From NCBI GenBank assembly GCA_905373795.1, contig CAJPUO010000002.1, positions 227,134 through 291,133 on the forward strand: 64,000 nucleotides of DNA. The letters run 5' to 3'. The stretch is from Candidatus Saccharimonadota bacterium (GTDB lineage Bacteria; Patescibacteriota; Saccharimonadia; Saccharimonadales; Saccharimonadaceae). The translations under genes were made by a program, and so were the position numbers. The notes under the pieces were generated by a model. The model ran no database searches. It had not been told where the DNA came from and saw only the letters and a program-made list of their open reading frames with translations. Below are positions 1 to 8,438 of this stretch, in pieces. Positions within the stretch are counted from its first letter, which is position 1. Every line of letters starts with the position of its first letter.

Positions 1-719
1 TAGCTATTACCAAGTCGCCAATTAGCGATCGCATGGCTGGTATTCTTAGCCAGTTGCTTGAAAATTATGATGTGTGCGTCATTACGGGCGGCGCATTCCA
101 GCAGATTAAAAAGCAGGTGATTGATCGGCTTAATGTCCAGCCTGAATTGCTCCAAAGATTTCATGCAATGCCGACTTGCGGTACGAGGTATTATCGATTT
201 AATGCTGCTGATAATGAATGGAATATTCAATATGCGAACGATTTATCTGATGAACAAAAAACTCAGATAACTACGGCGCTGGAAGAGGTTGCCAGGGAGA
301 TGGGCATTTGGTGCGATAATCCTGCGGGTGAAATTATTGAGGATAGACACAGTCAGATTACTATGTCGGCACTGGGTCAGCAGGCAACGCCAGAGGATAA
401 GTATGCCTGGGCGGAAAAGTATAAAGATGTTCGCCCGGTATATCGCGATAAAGTGGCTGAGAAATTGCCTGGTCTTGAGGTGCGAATTGGCGGTACGACC
501 AGCACTGATATTACGCTGCCAGGAATTGATAAAGCCTATGGTATTAGTAAGCTGCTTGAATTGAACGGCTGGTCAAAGGAAGAGGCGCTATTCTTTGGCG
601 ATAAATTAAAAGAAGGCGGCAATGACTTTCCAGTTAAGCAAATGGGTGTCGATTCTATCGAGGTGCGAGGCTGGGAAGATACTTCCTATGCGCTGGAAGG
701 TATTAACGCTGTTTCGTAA
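1..719 (+). CDS. HAD-IIB family phosphatase, phosphomannomutase-like (5' end outside window)
   Basis: Only the C-terminal part is present. The frame is open from base 3 and reads AITKSPISDR before the first Met at 33, which matches the stretch just after a HAD nucleophile motif (DxDGT), so the true start lies upstream of the window. The C-terminal Mg-binding HAD motif is visible as GDKLKEGGND, followed by a V/R-rich C-cap end. The family hydrolyses or transfers phosphate on sugar phosphates. Eukaryotic-type phosphomannomutases belong here, which would suit the sugar metabolism nearby. The exact substrate is not readable. The gene ends in TAA with a 142-bp gap to the next start. Confidence 0.8.
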   Translation, partial: AITKSPISDRMAGILSQLLENYDVCVITGGAFQQIKKQVIDRLNVQPELLQRFHAMPTCGTRYYRFNAADNEWNIQYANDLSDEQKTQITTALEEVAREMGIWCDNPAGEIIEDRHSQITMSALGQQATPEDKYAWAEKYKDVRPVYRDKVAEKLPGLEVRIGGTTSTDITLPGIDKAYGISKLLELNGWSKEEALFFGDKLKEGGNDFPVKQMGVDSIEVRGWEDTSYALEGINAVS

Positions 720-822
720 TTGATAGACGGAGTTGACCGTTTAATAATATTTCAAGGACATGCTTCTTAAGTGCTGTTTTTATTAGTTCGGGATAATATT
801 TCAATAAACCCATACCATACTA

Positions 823-851
823 TTGACATAATAAAAAATGTATGTTAATAT
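823..851 (+). promoter_or_regulatory. Sigma70-type promoter, near-leaderless
   Basis: TTGACA (823-828), 17-bp spacer, TAATAT (846-851). The predicted transcript start lies about 3 nt before the ATG at 862. This rules out the longer reading that begins at 838, because that start would lie upstream of the -10 box. Confidence 0.7.
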
Positions 852-861
852 TGTTGGTACT

Positions 862-1971
862 ATGAGACACGGACATGAATCTATTACCCCCCCATCATCA
901 GATCGCAACTTTGGCGATTTAGCTTCCGAGCTAGCAGCAGAACAATTTATTCCTAGCGGCAGCGCAAGAGCAATGGTTTCTCACGTTATCGCAAAGGCGT
1001 GTCGTGGGAAGCGTCCGCATGTTATATACAGAGGACCAGATGAACATCCTGACGAGATGTTTCAGGTGGCTCAAGCGCCAATAGCTTATCGTGCCAAAAC
1101 AGAGGATTATTCGCTTTCTATCGAACATGACACTGTTGCTGGATGGCTATATACTCCTAGGGACCAGCAAACTAGGACGGTATATGAATATGAAGATGAA
1201 GAAGGCGACTTTTTCTTTAAAGAGATCCATTACACTCCGCTCGGTACCAGTCTAAGCTCGTTAATTAGAGGTGAGCATGTGCTCCAGCTTTCTGAAAGGG
1301 AACTTGACAGTATCAGAGATAGTAGTTTGGCTTTACAGCGTACTTTGGGCAAAATAGGTATGGGACAGCGCGAAATTTCTTCAGAGCAATATAGGGATGC
1401 CCATCATTTTAGCAAGAACGGAACAGCTCACGAAAGAGGAGATTTTGACGCTCTTCGGGTTCATGTACCCGGCGGGGCTCGCGGCGCAGAAATTGCCAAT
1501 GAGGTATTATCCGATGACTCTGTTGACGTACTTGGAGGAAAGGTTTGGGTGCCTAATATGTGGCGAGTACAGAGTTTTCGAAAAGACGCCCCGATCTTTC
1601 TTGTCAACAATTTTGACAGTCTGGCTGGACTAGTTGGTAAATTAAGAAGCCTTGATTTGGATGGGCCAGTGCCTACTGTGGGCGCGCCTGTCAGCGGCAC
1701 GGAAGGCGTCTTTGTCGGACAAGATCTAGGTTCTGGTACTACCTTTTCAGATTCATCTAACAAAATGTTTCAGTCTGCTATGGAGCAGGCAATTGGAGAA
1801 AATAATTTGAGGTCTGGCGAGTATATAACACTGGAATGGAGGGAACGGATTGCTCGTCGGATGGTGCAGATTGCTATGGCGTCGGCGGATGGCTTCGGGT
1901 TTAGCTCGTACCATCATGCATTTCATGAAGACCCTAAAACAATAGACGAGATATTGAAAATAATAAGTTAA
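862..1971 (+). CDS. Hypothetical protein with N-terminal C7 tract
   Basis: I do not recognise this 369-residue protein. The start at 862 is chosen over 838 because the TTGACA/TAATAT promoter overlaps the longer N-terminus. There is no signal peptide or membrane segment. It is mixed acidic and polar, with an acidic patch (YEYEDEEGD) in the first third and a Gly-rich stretch HVPGGARGAEI in the middle. Codons 9-11 are spelled through a run of seven C (887-893), giving the N-terminus ESITPPSS. A second orphan at 60021 begins almost the same way (ESTPPS) through a run of eight C. It is a single-gene unit that converges on the GH13 gene with a 5-bp gap. Confidence 0.7.
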   Translation: MRHGHESITPPSSDRNFGDLASELAAEQFIPSGSARAMVSHVIAKACRGKRPHVIYRGPDEHPDEMFQVAQAPIAYRAKTEDYSLSIEHDTVAGWLYTPRDQQTRTVYEYEDEEGDFFFKEIHYTPLGTSLSSLIRGEHVLQLSERELDSIRDSSLALQRTLGKIGMGQREISSEQYRDAHHFSKNGTAHERGDFDALRVHVPGGARGAEIANEVLSDDSVDVLGGKVWVPNMWRVQSFRKDAPIFLVNNFDSLAGLVGKLRSLDLDGPVPTVGAPVSGTEGVFVGQDLGSGTTFSDSSNKMFQSAMEQAIGENNLRSGEYITLEWRERIARRMVQIAMASADGFGFSSYHHAFHEDPKTIDEILKIIS

Positions 1972-1976
1972 TGTAT

Positions 1977-3566
1977 TTAGTGTATCAGTAGCACCCCGCA
2001 ATAACCAGGAATTGTCATTTGCCGGTCTTTTCCTAAGAGCAGATATTGCGGATGAGTAGAGGCGAGGATTCTACCGTTTTCTGGGATGGAAAAACTTTGC
2101 GGTGCGTCAGCGAAATTGATAAAAATATAAGCGCGCTCTCTGCCTAGCTCGCGTTTAATACCCAGAATAAACCCGTTACCAGTGTCAGTACCACTTACGA
2201 TATTTAGTGTACCGTTTTTAATAATTGGGAATTCCTGGCGTAATCTTAGTAAAGCTCTGTGTAAATTTAGCATTGACGCGGGTGAGCTTTTTTCGCTGTT
2301 AACGTTAACAAATGTGCGGTTTTTATTTACTGGCAGCCACGGTTTTACTTCTGAGAACCCAGCGAACCGCGTGTCGTCCCATTGCATCGGCGTACGCTCC
2401 AGGTCGCGGCTGTCGATAGTAGAATGAGCAGGGCTAAAATTATCCTGAATATCCTCAGTAGTCAGCTCGCCATTAGTCATACCAATCTCATCGCCATAGT
2501 ACATCACGCTGACGCCCGGCGTGAGCAGGTTGAGAAAATGTAAGGCCCGCGCGCGCTCCGTTCCGAGCCGCGAGGCAACGCGTGGCTGATCGTGATTGCC
2601 GAGGCAGAAAAACGGCTTGGCTGAGCCCGCCGCCTGTAGATATTTCTCAATCTTCTGCCCGGTATGCTCCGCATGCCACTCGTCCTGGCGATACTCCATA
2701 AAGAACGCCGACGCCTTCGGATGAGCCGTCAGCACTCGGCGGTACTGCTGGTAAATATCGCCCAACTTCTCGTCAGGATAAAATTCAAATACCATCTGCT
2801 TGTCGTCATATTCATCACAAACTGATGCCAGCTCACGCAAATATTCTTGAAAATGCGGCCCCATTTTACAGTGGTCGTGAATGAACGCGCCGTAGGCTTC
2901 AGGATCGCCGTTGAAATCAGGATTTGGTGAATCGTCACCAAATTCCGGATCTTTAGAAATGCCCCAAATCGCGTCAACCCGCATACCGTCTACGCCCATA
3001 TCAAACCAAAATCGCACCACGTTTTTCATTTCATCGCGAACCGCCGGATTGTCCCAATTCAAATCCGGCTGTGTTTTCAGGAACGAATGGAGATAAAATT
3101 GATTGGTCTGCTCATCAAACTCCCATGAACTGCCGCCTGACAGACTGCGCCAATTATTTGGCTCATTGCCATCCCGCCCGTCGCGCCAGACATAATAATC
3201 ACGCTTGGGATTGTCGCGCGATGACCGCGCTTCCTGAAACCACGGATGCTGATCAGACGTGTGGCAGGGAACGAGATCAATCATGACTTTAATGTCTAGG
3301 ATATGGGCTTTTTCTAATAGCGCCCGAAAATCGTCCAGCCCGCCGAATGTCGGATCGATGGCTCGGTAGTCAGCGATATCATAGCCAAAATCAGTCAGCG
3401 GCGAGAGGAAAAACGGCGAAATCCAAATCGCGTCAACGCCTAGCCACGCCAAATAATCCAGCTTTTCGGTAATGCCATTCAAATCGCCAATTCCATCGCC
3501 ATTGGTATCCCGGAAACTGCGCGGATAAATCTGATACAGAGAGGCGACATCTTGCCAAGCTTTCAT
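1977..3566 (-). CDS. GH13 alpha-glucosidase / oligo-1,6-glucosidase-like
   Basis: This is a 529-residue alpha-amylase superfamily enzyme acting on alpha-glucans or small alpha-glucosides, probably cytoplasmic because no signal peptide is seen. The start MKAWQDVASLYQIYPRSF matches the family N-terminus. The nucleophile Asp is near residue 198 (GMRVDAIW), the acid/base Glu lies in MVFEFYP, and the third Asp in GNHDQPR. Conserved region I normally reads DxVPNH but here reads DLVPCH, so the invariant Asn is Cys; this may alter activity. A paralogue at 37307-38956 keeps the Asn. It stands alone. Trehalose synthase or sucrose-active GH13 enzymes cannot be excluded. Confidence 0.88.
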   Translation of the reverse strand: MKAWQDVASLYQIYPRSFRDTNGDGIGDLNGITEKLDYLAWLGVDAIWISPFFLSPLTDFGYDIADYRAIDPTFGGLDDFRALLEKAHILDIKVMIDLVPCHTSDQHPWFQEARSSRDNPKRDYYVWRDGRDGNEPNNWRSLSGGSSWEFDEQTNQFYLHSFLKTQPDLNWDNPAVRDEMKNVVRFWFDMGVDGMRVDAIWGISKDPEFGDDSPNPDFNGDPEAYGAFIHDHCKMGPHFQEYLRELASVCDEYDDKQMVFEFYPDEKLGDIYQQYRRVLTAHPKASAFFMEYRQDEWHAEHTGQKIEKYLQAAGSAKPFFCLGNHDQPRVASRLGTERARALHFLNLLTPGVSVMYYGDEIGMTNGELTTEDIQDNFSPAHSTIDSRDLERTPMQWDDTRFAGFSEVKPWLPVNKNRTFVNVNSEKSSPASMLNLHRALLRLRQEFPIIKNGTLNIVSGTDTGNGFILGIKRELGRERAYIFINFADAPQSFSIPENGRILASTHPQYLLLGKDRQMTIPGYCGVLLIH

Positions 3567-3724
3567 GATTTAAGTATAAGCGAGATGAGAGTAAAATGCC
3601 AGGTTTTTACGCGCGCCGTACGGTAAAGAGTAGGGAGTAGGCAGATTACAGATTCGCAAGGTTCACCAAACGAATCTACACAAAGCCTTTACTTTTATAA
3701 AAATTGTGTTACCATATGACGGTT

Positions 3725-4134
3725 ATGAGGAAAAGATACGATACGCAACCATCAATATCAACATCAACTGAACGGTTGGATAAAAGGTTTATCGCAGGGC
3801 TGACAGCTGGCACTCTTGCTGTAGCTGCTTGTTTGGTGTAACAGCTGGGCGTGAAAATACACAAGCATGGCCAGACGGTGATTGTTCTGCCGAAGTTACA
3901 AGTGCGGAAAAAGACGCAAGCGGTAGCTTACAAGTCGGAGTAGAGCTGGGAGCAGATTGCGAAGGCGCGCAGGGATATAGACAAGTTATAGTAGAGGACC
4001 CGGGTTTGGCTAAGGTGGAACCTGGCGATGATGCGCGTGTTGCTGTGGTATCTGAATCTGGGGTGTTCGTTCATTTCCCGCAAGACGGCGAGGATAGAGG
4101 TGGTCTTATTGATGTTGCTGGCAGAGTGCGATAA
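3725..4134 (+). pseudogene. Small lipoprotein gene interrupted by a frameshift
   Basis: ATG 3725 opens a basic N-terminus (MRKRYDTQPS), a hydrophobic h-region and a lipobox ending AVAAC, then stops at 3839-3841 after 38 codons. The -1 frame continues from about 3829 to 4134 as an acidic, Cys-containing secreted-type domain (PDGDCSAEV, GADCEGAQGY) with no start of its own. Joined, they make a lipoprotein of about 136 residues with a single one-base break at the GTTTGGTGT stretch right after the lipobox Cys. A weak promoter (TTTACT, TACCAT) lies 9 nt before the ATG. The break may be a mutation, phase variation or a sequence error. The function of the mature domain is unknown. Confidence 0.6.
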
Positions 4135-4222
4135 TCGGCAAGTCGGTATTTTCTAATAAGCAGTAGGCGAACATAATTCAGCTTTGTGTTAAACAGAATA
4201 GTAATCAATAAATCATTAATTA

Positions 4223-4266
4223 AACAACACCCGGAAAATATGGAGATACCCGGGTGTTGTTTTATT
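4223..4266. terminator. Intrinsic terminator, 12-bp stem
   Basis: Perfect stem AACAACACCCGG (4223-4234) with CCGGGTGTTGTT (4250-4261), then TTATT. The other strand also ends in an A/T run, so it could serve both directions. It lies between the lipoprotein remnant and tRNA-Phe. Confidence 0.8.
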
Positions 4267-4377
4267 GTTCTCATCGGTCAAAGTTATTCTATTATCTCAA
4301 CTTAAAAAGTAAATTCCGCGCACAACTATAACTGGTCAGCAAAACGCCGGCAGTAAACATCAATACAAAAAACAAAT

Positions 4378-4453
4378 TGGTGGCTCCTCCCAGACTTGAA
4401 CTGGGGACACAAGGCTCTTCAGGCCTCTGCTCTACCAACTGAGCTAAAGAGCC
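4378..4453 (-). tRNA. tRNA-Phe(GAA)
   Basis: The reverse complement folds as a cloverleaf: acceptor GGCTCTT/AGGAGCC, anticodon loop CTGAAGA (GAA), T-loop TTCAAGT, discriminator A and encoded CCA (4378-4380). Confidence 0.96.
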
Positions 4454-4577
4454 ACAAATTTACCTTATGATTGTACTAAAAATCTGGCGAGCTGGCAAGG
4501 AAAAAGCTGCGACTGGCTTATCTAAACCTGAATAACTCTTGCCAGTAGCGCTGAAAATTGCTAGAATCATAGAGGTT

Positions 4578-4654
4578 GCCGATTTAGCTCAGCTGGTTAG
4601 AGCAGCTGTTTTGTAAACAGCAGGTCCTCGGTTCGAGTCCGAGAATCGGCTCCA
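4578..4654 (+). tRNA. tRNA-Thr(TGT)
   Basis: Acceptor GCCGATT/AATCGGC, anticodon loop TTTGTAA (TGT), T-loop TTCGAGT, discriminator T and encoded CCA. It lies 6 bp before tRNA-Tyr, so the two are probably co-transcribed. Confidence 0.96.
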
Positions 4655-4660
4655 TGATAC

Positions 4661-4745
4661 GCTGGAATCGTGTAGTGGCAATCACAGGAGACTGTAAATC
4701 TCCCGCCGTAAGGCTTCGTAGGTTCGAGTCCTACTTCCAGCACCA
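4661..4745 (+). tRNA. tRNA-Tyr(GTA)
   Basis: Acceptor GCTGGAA/TTCCAGC, anticodon loop CTGTAAA (GTA), long variable arm typical of bacterial tRNA-Tyr, T-loop TTCGAGT, encoded CCA. Confidence 0.95.
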
Positions 4746-4767
4746 AGGAATAATTTTTCGGAAAATT

Positions 4768-4791
4768 GTCGCTTACAGAAGCGGCTTTTTT
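4768..4791 (+). terminator. Intrinsic terminator after the tRNA-Thr/Tyr pair
   Basis: GTCGCTT-acag-AAGCGGC (one T-G pair) followed by six T. Confidence 0.8.
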
Positions 4792-4812
4792 CTCTGATGA
4801 AACTGATTTTGT

Positions 4813-4841
4813 TTGACATTTTTATGTTTGTGTGCTATAGT
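4813..4841 (+). promoter_or_regulatory. Promoter giving a leaderless mRNA
   Basis: TTGACA (4813-4818), 17-bp spacer, TATAGT (4836-4841), then 6 nt TAAAGC and ATG at 4848. The predicted +1 falls on or next to the start codon, and there is no room for a ribosome binding site. Confidence 0.8.
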
Positions 4842-4847
4842 TAAAGC

Positions 4848-5141
4848 ATGTTAGAATTATTAAAACAAATATTTACCGTCTGGAACAGCGAAAAGAACCA
4901 GCGGTTGAAGTTGCAGCAGGCATATTTAATTTTGGCAATTATCGGGCTGGTGGTCGCGGGATTATCAACGTTATTTAGCGTTTCCTCGGCACATCTGGCG
5001 GCGTCTTTTTCTGGTATATTAGCGGTTACATTTTTAGTCAACGGCATCGCCTGGGGATTGATTGATACTTTCATAACGCCGAGGCTGCCAAAGGCCAGCC
5101 AAACCAAATCTAAAGCAAAATCTAAGACGGCTAAGCGCTAG
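4848..5141 (+). CDS. Small two-helix membrane protein
   Basis: A 97-residue protein of unknown function. A short amphipathic N-terminus (MLELLKQIFTVWN) precedes two hydrophobic segments, about residues 25-45 and 50-72, and the C-terminal tail is very basic (K-S-K-A-K-S-K repeats), so the tail should face the cytoplasm. It is transcribed alone from a consensus promoter with the -10 box 6 nt before ATG, so the mRNA should be leaderless. It sits between tRNA genes. Confidence 0.8.
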   Translation: MLELLKQIFTVWNSEKNQRLKLQQAYLILAIIGLVVAGLSTLFSVSSAHLAASFSGILAVTFLVNGIAWGLIDTFITPRLPKASQTKSKAKSKTAKR

Positions 5142-5229
5142 TTGCTAAATAACTGTCTAATATGCTAGAATCAAGCAGTCGGATAGTGGCTCTTTTAGTC
5201 GCAGAAACGAGCGATTATCTGATGATCAT

Positions 5230-5305
5230 GCCGCGATAGCTCAGTTGGTAGAGCGCATCCATGGTAAGGATGAGGTCTCGGGTTCAAGCCCCGATCGTGG
5301 CTCCA
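5230..5305 (+). tRNA. tRNA-Thr(GGT)
   Basis: Acceptor GCCGCGA/TCGTGGC, anticodon loop ATGGTAA (GGT), T-loop TTCAAGC, discriminator T, encoded CCA. The MboII-like R-M operon lies directly downstream. Confidence 0.96.
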
Positions 5306-5325
5306 GATAGATTTTTAGAAAATTG

Positions 5326-5346
5326 CCGCCTATTAGGCGGTTTTTT
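5326..5346 (+). terminator. Intrinsic terminator after tRNA-Thr(GGT)
   Basis: CCGCC-tatta-GGCGG followed by six T. Confidence 0.85.
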
Positions 5347-5403
5347 CGTAGATGTTCCGCCTTTGGTCGCCTATTGTTTGATTAGACGGATATCTTATGA
5401 GGT

Positions 5404-6663
5404 TTAGCGACTCAACGTTGCTCGCAGGGATTTATTATATTCAGTCATAGCAGACTGAAGCTCTGGCTTATAAGCTATATTTTTCTTATTTCTAAGATAG
5501 ACTACGTTGTTACTATAATCTATTAGCAAGATATCGTCAAATTTTGTGCGCATTATGACATTGCGGTTTCGATTTTGTGTAATTTGAGCATGTTTGAATG
5601 CGTCTATATACACCATGTTTTGCCATTTATCGAACATGTCATATTGTTCGGGGCTTTCAGAGAGAGATAGGGCAACAACATGATGTAATTCAAATCCCGG
5701 TATCTTTTTTGGTATCTCATGATTTTTATAATATTTAATCTTTTCAGACAGTGACCGCTTGCGTATTTCGACGATTTTGCCGCTTTTAGCAACGATTTTC
5801 TTTGTAGACAGAGAGCAGACTTCGCGATCTTTGTTTTTACCACTAACTTGAAAATATACGGTTTGAGAGAATCGTTCAAAAATTCGATCGTTCTTGTTTC
5901 TCCAATTATGAAAATCGCGTTGATTCGTCTTGTTGCCAGTGTATCTTTCTGGCTTCATGGTTTCTCTTAAAACATCGATGACTTGCTGTATCTGAAAGAT
6001 TGATAAGCGTCGAAACTCCTTAATTAACTTTATGCATTCATCTTTTGTAATACTGAAAGAAAAGTCATCACTTAGGTTTACTGCTGATACAAAAAACATA
6101 TACTCCCACTTCGTAATGTTTTCATATCTGTAGTCGTCGTCACGTAATATCTCGAGTGTAATATCAACAAGCCCACCAAGAATAAGATCTAAAGCCTTTG
6201 ACCAGATAAACCTTTGATCTAGTGGACTTGCCTTTATCAATTTTAAACCTTGATCAGTTATTGAGACGTAAGCAATGGGGGTTTGCCTGTACGGATCTGT
6301 TCTAATTTTGCTCTTATCATAACGGTCAATTAAACCCATGCGGTGTAGGTCAGGGAATATGTTTTTTCTAATCGTATCCTGCGTGTCATTATCTACCTGT
6401 CTTGAAAAGTCACTAACAAAGTTTGCATACACCGTCTCGTCCGGTGTGTTTGCCGGTCGTCTACTTAAATCTTCGGTTCTGATTTTCATCAACTGTTTGT
6501 TTGGCGCAAACTTATCTAGAGTCTTGAGTAAAATAATAATTTTATTCATATCGTAAACTGTATGTTGAATCGATACATTTCCTCTATACTTATCGTCGAC
6601 AATACGACGGACAATGAACTCTATTGCCTTATTGCCTGGGCTGATCATTAATAAATCATCCAT
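5404..6663 (-). CDS. Type IIS restriction endonuclease, MboII-like, HNH family
   Basis: This 419-residue protein is the last gene of a three-gene operon with two DNA methylases and overlaps the preceding methylase by 8 bp. The C-terminal third has an HNH-like nuclease core: FELHHVVALSL (His pair, about residue 325), then an Asn/Tyr turn (NMVYIDAFKHAQITQ). Its length and the M-M-R arrangement match the MboII family, in which one endonuclease cutting outside an asymmetric site (MboII: GAAGA) is paired with an N6A and an N4C methylase. The recognition site here is inference. The low GC and A/T-rich codons compared with neighbouring core genes suggest horizontal origin. Confidence 0.75.
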   Translation of the reverse strand: MDDLLMISPGNKAIEFIVRRIVDDKYRGNVSIQHTVYDMNKIIILLKTLDKFAPNKQLMKIRTEDLSRRPANTPDETVYANFVSDFSRQVDNDTQDTIRKNIFPDLHRMGLIDRYDKSKIRTDPYRQTPIAYVSITDQGLKLIKASPLDQRFIWSKALDLILGGLVDITLEILRDDDYRYENITKWEYMFFVSAVNLSDDFSFSITKDECIKLIKEFRRLSIFQIQQVIDVLRETMKPERYTGNKTNQRDFHNWRNKNDRIFERFSQTVYFQVSGKNKDREVCSLSTKKIVAKSGKIVEIRKRSLSEKIKYYKNHEIPKKIPGFELHHVVALSLSESPEQYDMFDKWQNMVYIDAFKHAQITQNRNRNVIMRTKFDDILLIDYSNNVVYLRNKKNIAYKPELQSAMTEYNKSLRATLSR

Positions 6664-7438
6664 TATTAGGCACTCCCTCGATATTTTTAATAGCCAGCTC
6701 TACATAGTCAGGATTATTGTCAGAGCAGATATAATTCCTTCCTAGTGCTTTCGCGCATACAGCAGTAGTGCCACTGCCAACAAAGCAGTCCAATACTAAA
6801 TCGCCCTTATTTGAGCTTGCTAAAATCATTCTTTCAATCATTTCCTTTGGCTTTGGTGTCAGATGTGGCATCTTTTGAATTTTGCCATTTATTTTTTGTC
6901 TATGGCGTTCACTTGCTATATGCCACACCTCGCCGCACATTCGACCGTTAGGGTTTGGAAACCAACGTTTACCGTTTTTCAAGATGCCTTTCTTAGTGGC
7001 GGCGGCGATTCTATCAGTTGACTCGTACGGTATACGTATATCATCTGCATTAAAGGCGTATTCCTTTGATTTAGTGAAGAATAATATAGTTTCTTGCCCG
7101 TGGGTATAACGATATTTGGAAGCGTTAAAACCGTCTCTTTTATCCCAAGTAATCCAGTTCTGAAAAACCATACCCTTTTCCACTAAGTATTGCAGGATAT
7201 AAGCTGAATTAAATGGAGTATTAAAGATATAGATGCTGGCAGTATCTTTTAGTGTGGGCAGCAGAGCATCAATCCATCTATAGGTAAAATCAAGGAAGCT
7301 TTGCTGATTACTAAAAGTGTCCCAACTTGCTTTTGACATATTATAAGGAGGATCTATAATAGCTAAATCTATGCTTTTTCGATCAATTGCTTTCAAAAAA
7401 TCTAGACAATCGGATGTATAAATTCTATTTATTTTCAT
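6656..7438 (-). CDS. DNA methyltransferase, beta class, DPPY type (N6-adenine)
   Basis: This protects the host against the adjacent MboII-like endonuclease. Motif IV IDPPYN occurs near residue 31, before the S-adenosylmethionine motif DCFVGSGTT in the C-terminal third; this order (catalytic then AdoMet) defines the beta class. DPPY is typical of N6-adenine methylation. I place the start at Met 7438 (MKINRIYTSDCLDFL), not 7501, because the extra N-terminus lies inside the upstream methylase and homologues begin at the KINRIY-type strand. It overlaps the upstream gene by 14 bp and the endonuclease by 8 bp, which implies translational coupling. Confidence 0.88.
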   Translation of the reverse strand: MKINRIYTSDCLDFLKAIDRKSIDLAIIDPPYNMSKASWDTFSNQQSFLDFTYRWIDALLPTLKDTASIYIFNTPFNSAYILQYLVEKGMVFQNWITWDKRDGFNASKYRYTHGQETILFFTKSKEYAFNADDIRIPYESTDRIAAATKKGILKNGKRWFPNPNGRMCGEVWHIASERHRQKINGKIQKMPHLTPKPKEMIERMILASSNKGDLVLDCFVGSGTTAVCAKALGRNYICSDNNPDYVELAIKNIEGVPNNG

Positions 7439-8276
7439 TTTCAACACCAAGCTTCTTGTTAATAATATCTTTATAAGTGATCGATATCTCATAACCGACA
7501 TAGTTGCGTCTCAGTTTTTTTGCTGCTCTTAGGGTGGTGCCAGAACCGGTAAATGGATCTAAGACAAGATCATCGACCATACTATATAGTCTGATGGCTC
7601 GATTCACAATCTCTTCAGGCATGATTGCTGAGTGTTCACCAAAAGCTAAGTCGCTCTTATTTGGTATTGGTATGCGCCAGATCTGTTTCGTGTAATCGAC
7701 CCATTCTCGTTGAGTTAATTTACTAGCCTCCTTGATTTCTTTGTTCACTTTTTCTGGAGTACCGTCCTTAACATAAACAGTGATAAATTCAGAAGTATTC
7801 TGGGCATAAAAATTTCTTGGATACGGATAGCTACCAAACATTATTTTTTTAGACGAAGTAACACGTTCCCAAATATACAAATCTAGTAAGTATAGGTTAG
7901 TTTTGGTTCTGATAGAGTGCTGAATATCACTATCTATGTTAAAAATATGTCTATTATAATGCGTGTTGAAATGTTTTTTCAGCATTGGCATTAGTGGCGT
8001 ATTTATTATCAATTTTCCGTTTGGCCTCAACACTCTTTCGCATTCTCGCCAGACTTTTAGCATTTCACTGATGTATTTTTCATAATCTGCAATGTCGCCA
8101 ATTTGTCCAGCTTGTCGTTCGCCACGCAACTGATCTTGATATCCATCTTTTGAGTAGTCTTTGATGTTAAAATACGGCGGACTGGTAACAATAAGCTGAA
8201 CAGAATTATCAGGAAGCTCGCGCATTTTGCGAGCGTCCTTAAAATATATTTGATTATAGTAGTATGGTTTTGTCAT
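7425..8276 (-). CDS. DNA methyltransferase, beta class, TSPPY type
   Basis: This is the first gene of the MboII-like R-M operon, 283 residues. Motif IV is TSPPYFN (about residue 33), more usual for N4-cytosine methylases, and the AdoMet motif DPFTGSGTT is near the C-terminus. With its DPPY partner it could methylate the two strands of an asymmetric site. Start ATG 8276 (MTKPYYYN) is preferred to 8315 because the longer form would run through a terminator hairpin at 8302-8326. No good Shine-Dalgarno is seen. Upstream lies a structured leader of about 130 nt, so expression is probably controlled by attenuation. Confidence 0.85.
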   Translation of the reverse strand: MTKPYYYNQIYFKDARKMRELPDNSVQLIVTSPPYFNIKDYSKDGYQDQLRGERQAGQIGDIADYEKYISEMLKVWRECERVLRPNGKLIINTPLMPMLKKHFNTHYNRHIFNIDSDIQHSIRTKTNLYLLDLYIWERVTSSKKIMFGSYPYPRNFYAQNTSEFITVYVKDGTPEKVNKEIKEASKLTQREWVDYTKQIWRIPIPNKSDLAFGEHSAIMPEEIVNRAIRLYSMVDDLVLDPFTGSGTTLRAAKKLRRNYVGYEISITYKDIINKKLGVENENK

Positions 8277-8301
8277 AGCGATTCTTTTGTAATCGCCAAA
8301 T

Positions 8302-8326
8302 AAAAAAGCGACCACATACGAGTCGC
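8302..8326 (-). terminator. Leader terminator before the methylase operon
   Basis: On the minus strand GCGACT (8326-8321) pairs with GGTCGC (8313-8308), followed by six T (8307-8302) and, 25 nt later, the ATG at 8276. It lies between promoter and first gene, so it acts as an attenuator if it works. Confidence 0.65.
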
Positions 8327-8431
8327 TACAACTTTTTACAACTTGGATTTCAGTAATCCAAACCGCGCATGTGATCGCAATTTATCACTGAAATCCAAGT
8401 ATCTTTACTTGATTTGTTGTAAAAGTTGTAG
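8302..8431 (-). ncRNA. Structured leader RNA / candidate pseudoknot attenuator
   Basis: Seen on the minus strand, in order. Stem 1 is 8431-8416 with 8342-8326, about 16 bp and one bulge. Inner stem 3 is 8398-8387 with 8354-8343, a perfect 12 bp. The 32-nt apical loop contains GCGATCACATGCG (8378-8366), which can pair over 13 positions (two G-U) with CGTATGTGGTCGC (8320-8308). That last strand is the 3' half of the terminator directly before the U-run. Loop pairing and terminator formation are therefore mutually exclusive, or form a pseudoknot. Stem 1 begins at the predicted transcription start. The recombinase leader at 45475-45571 has the same plan with unrelated sequence. It could also be a free small RNA. 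Confidence 0.65.
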
Positions 8432-8438
8432 CCCTATA

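Noticed and set aside
8326..8431. Repeated arms that could suggest a small CRISPR or transposon end
   Set aside because: The arms are inverted, not direct, there are no regular spacers, and the structure fits a leader RNA between promoter and methylase gene.
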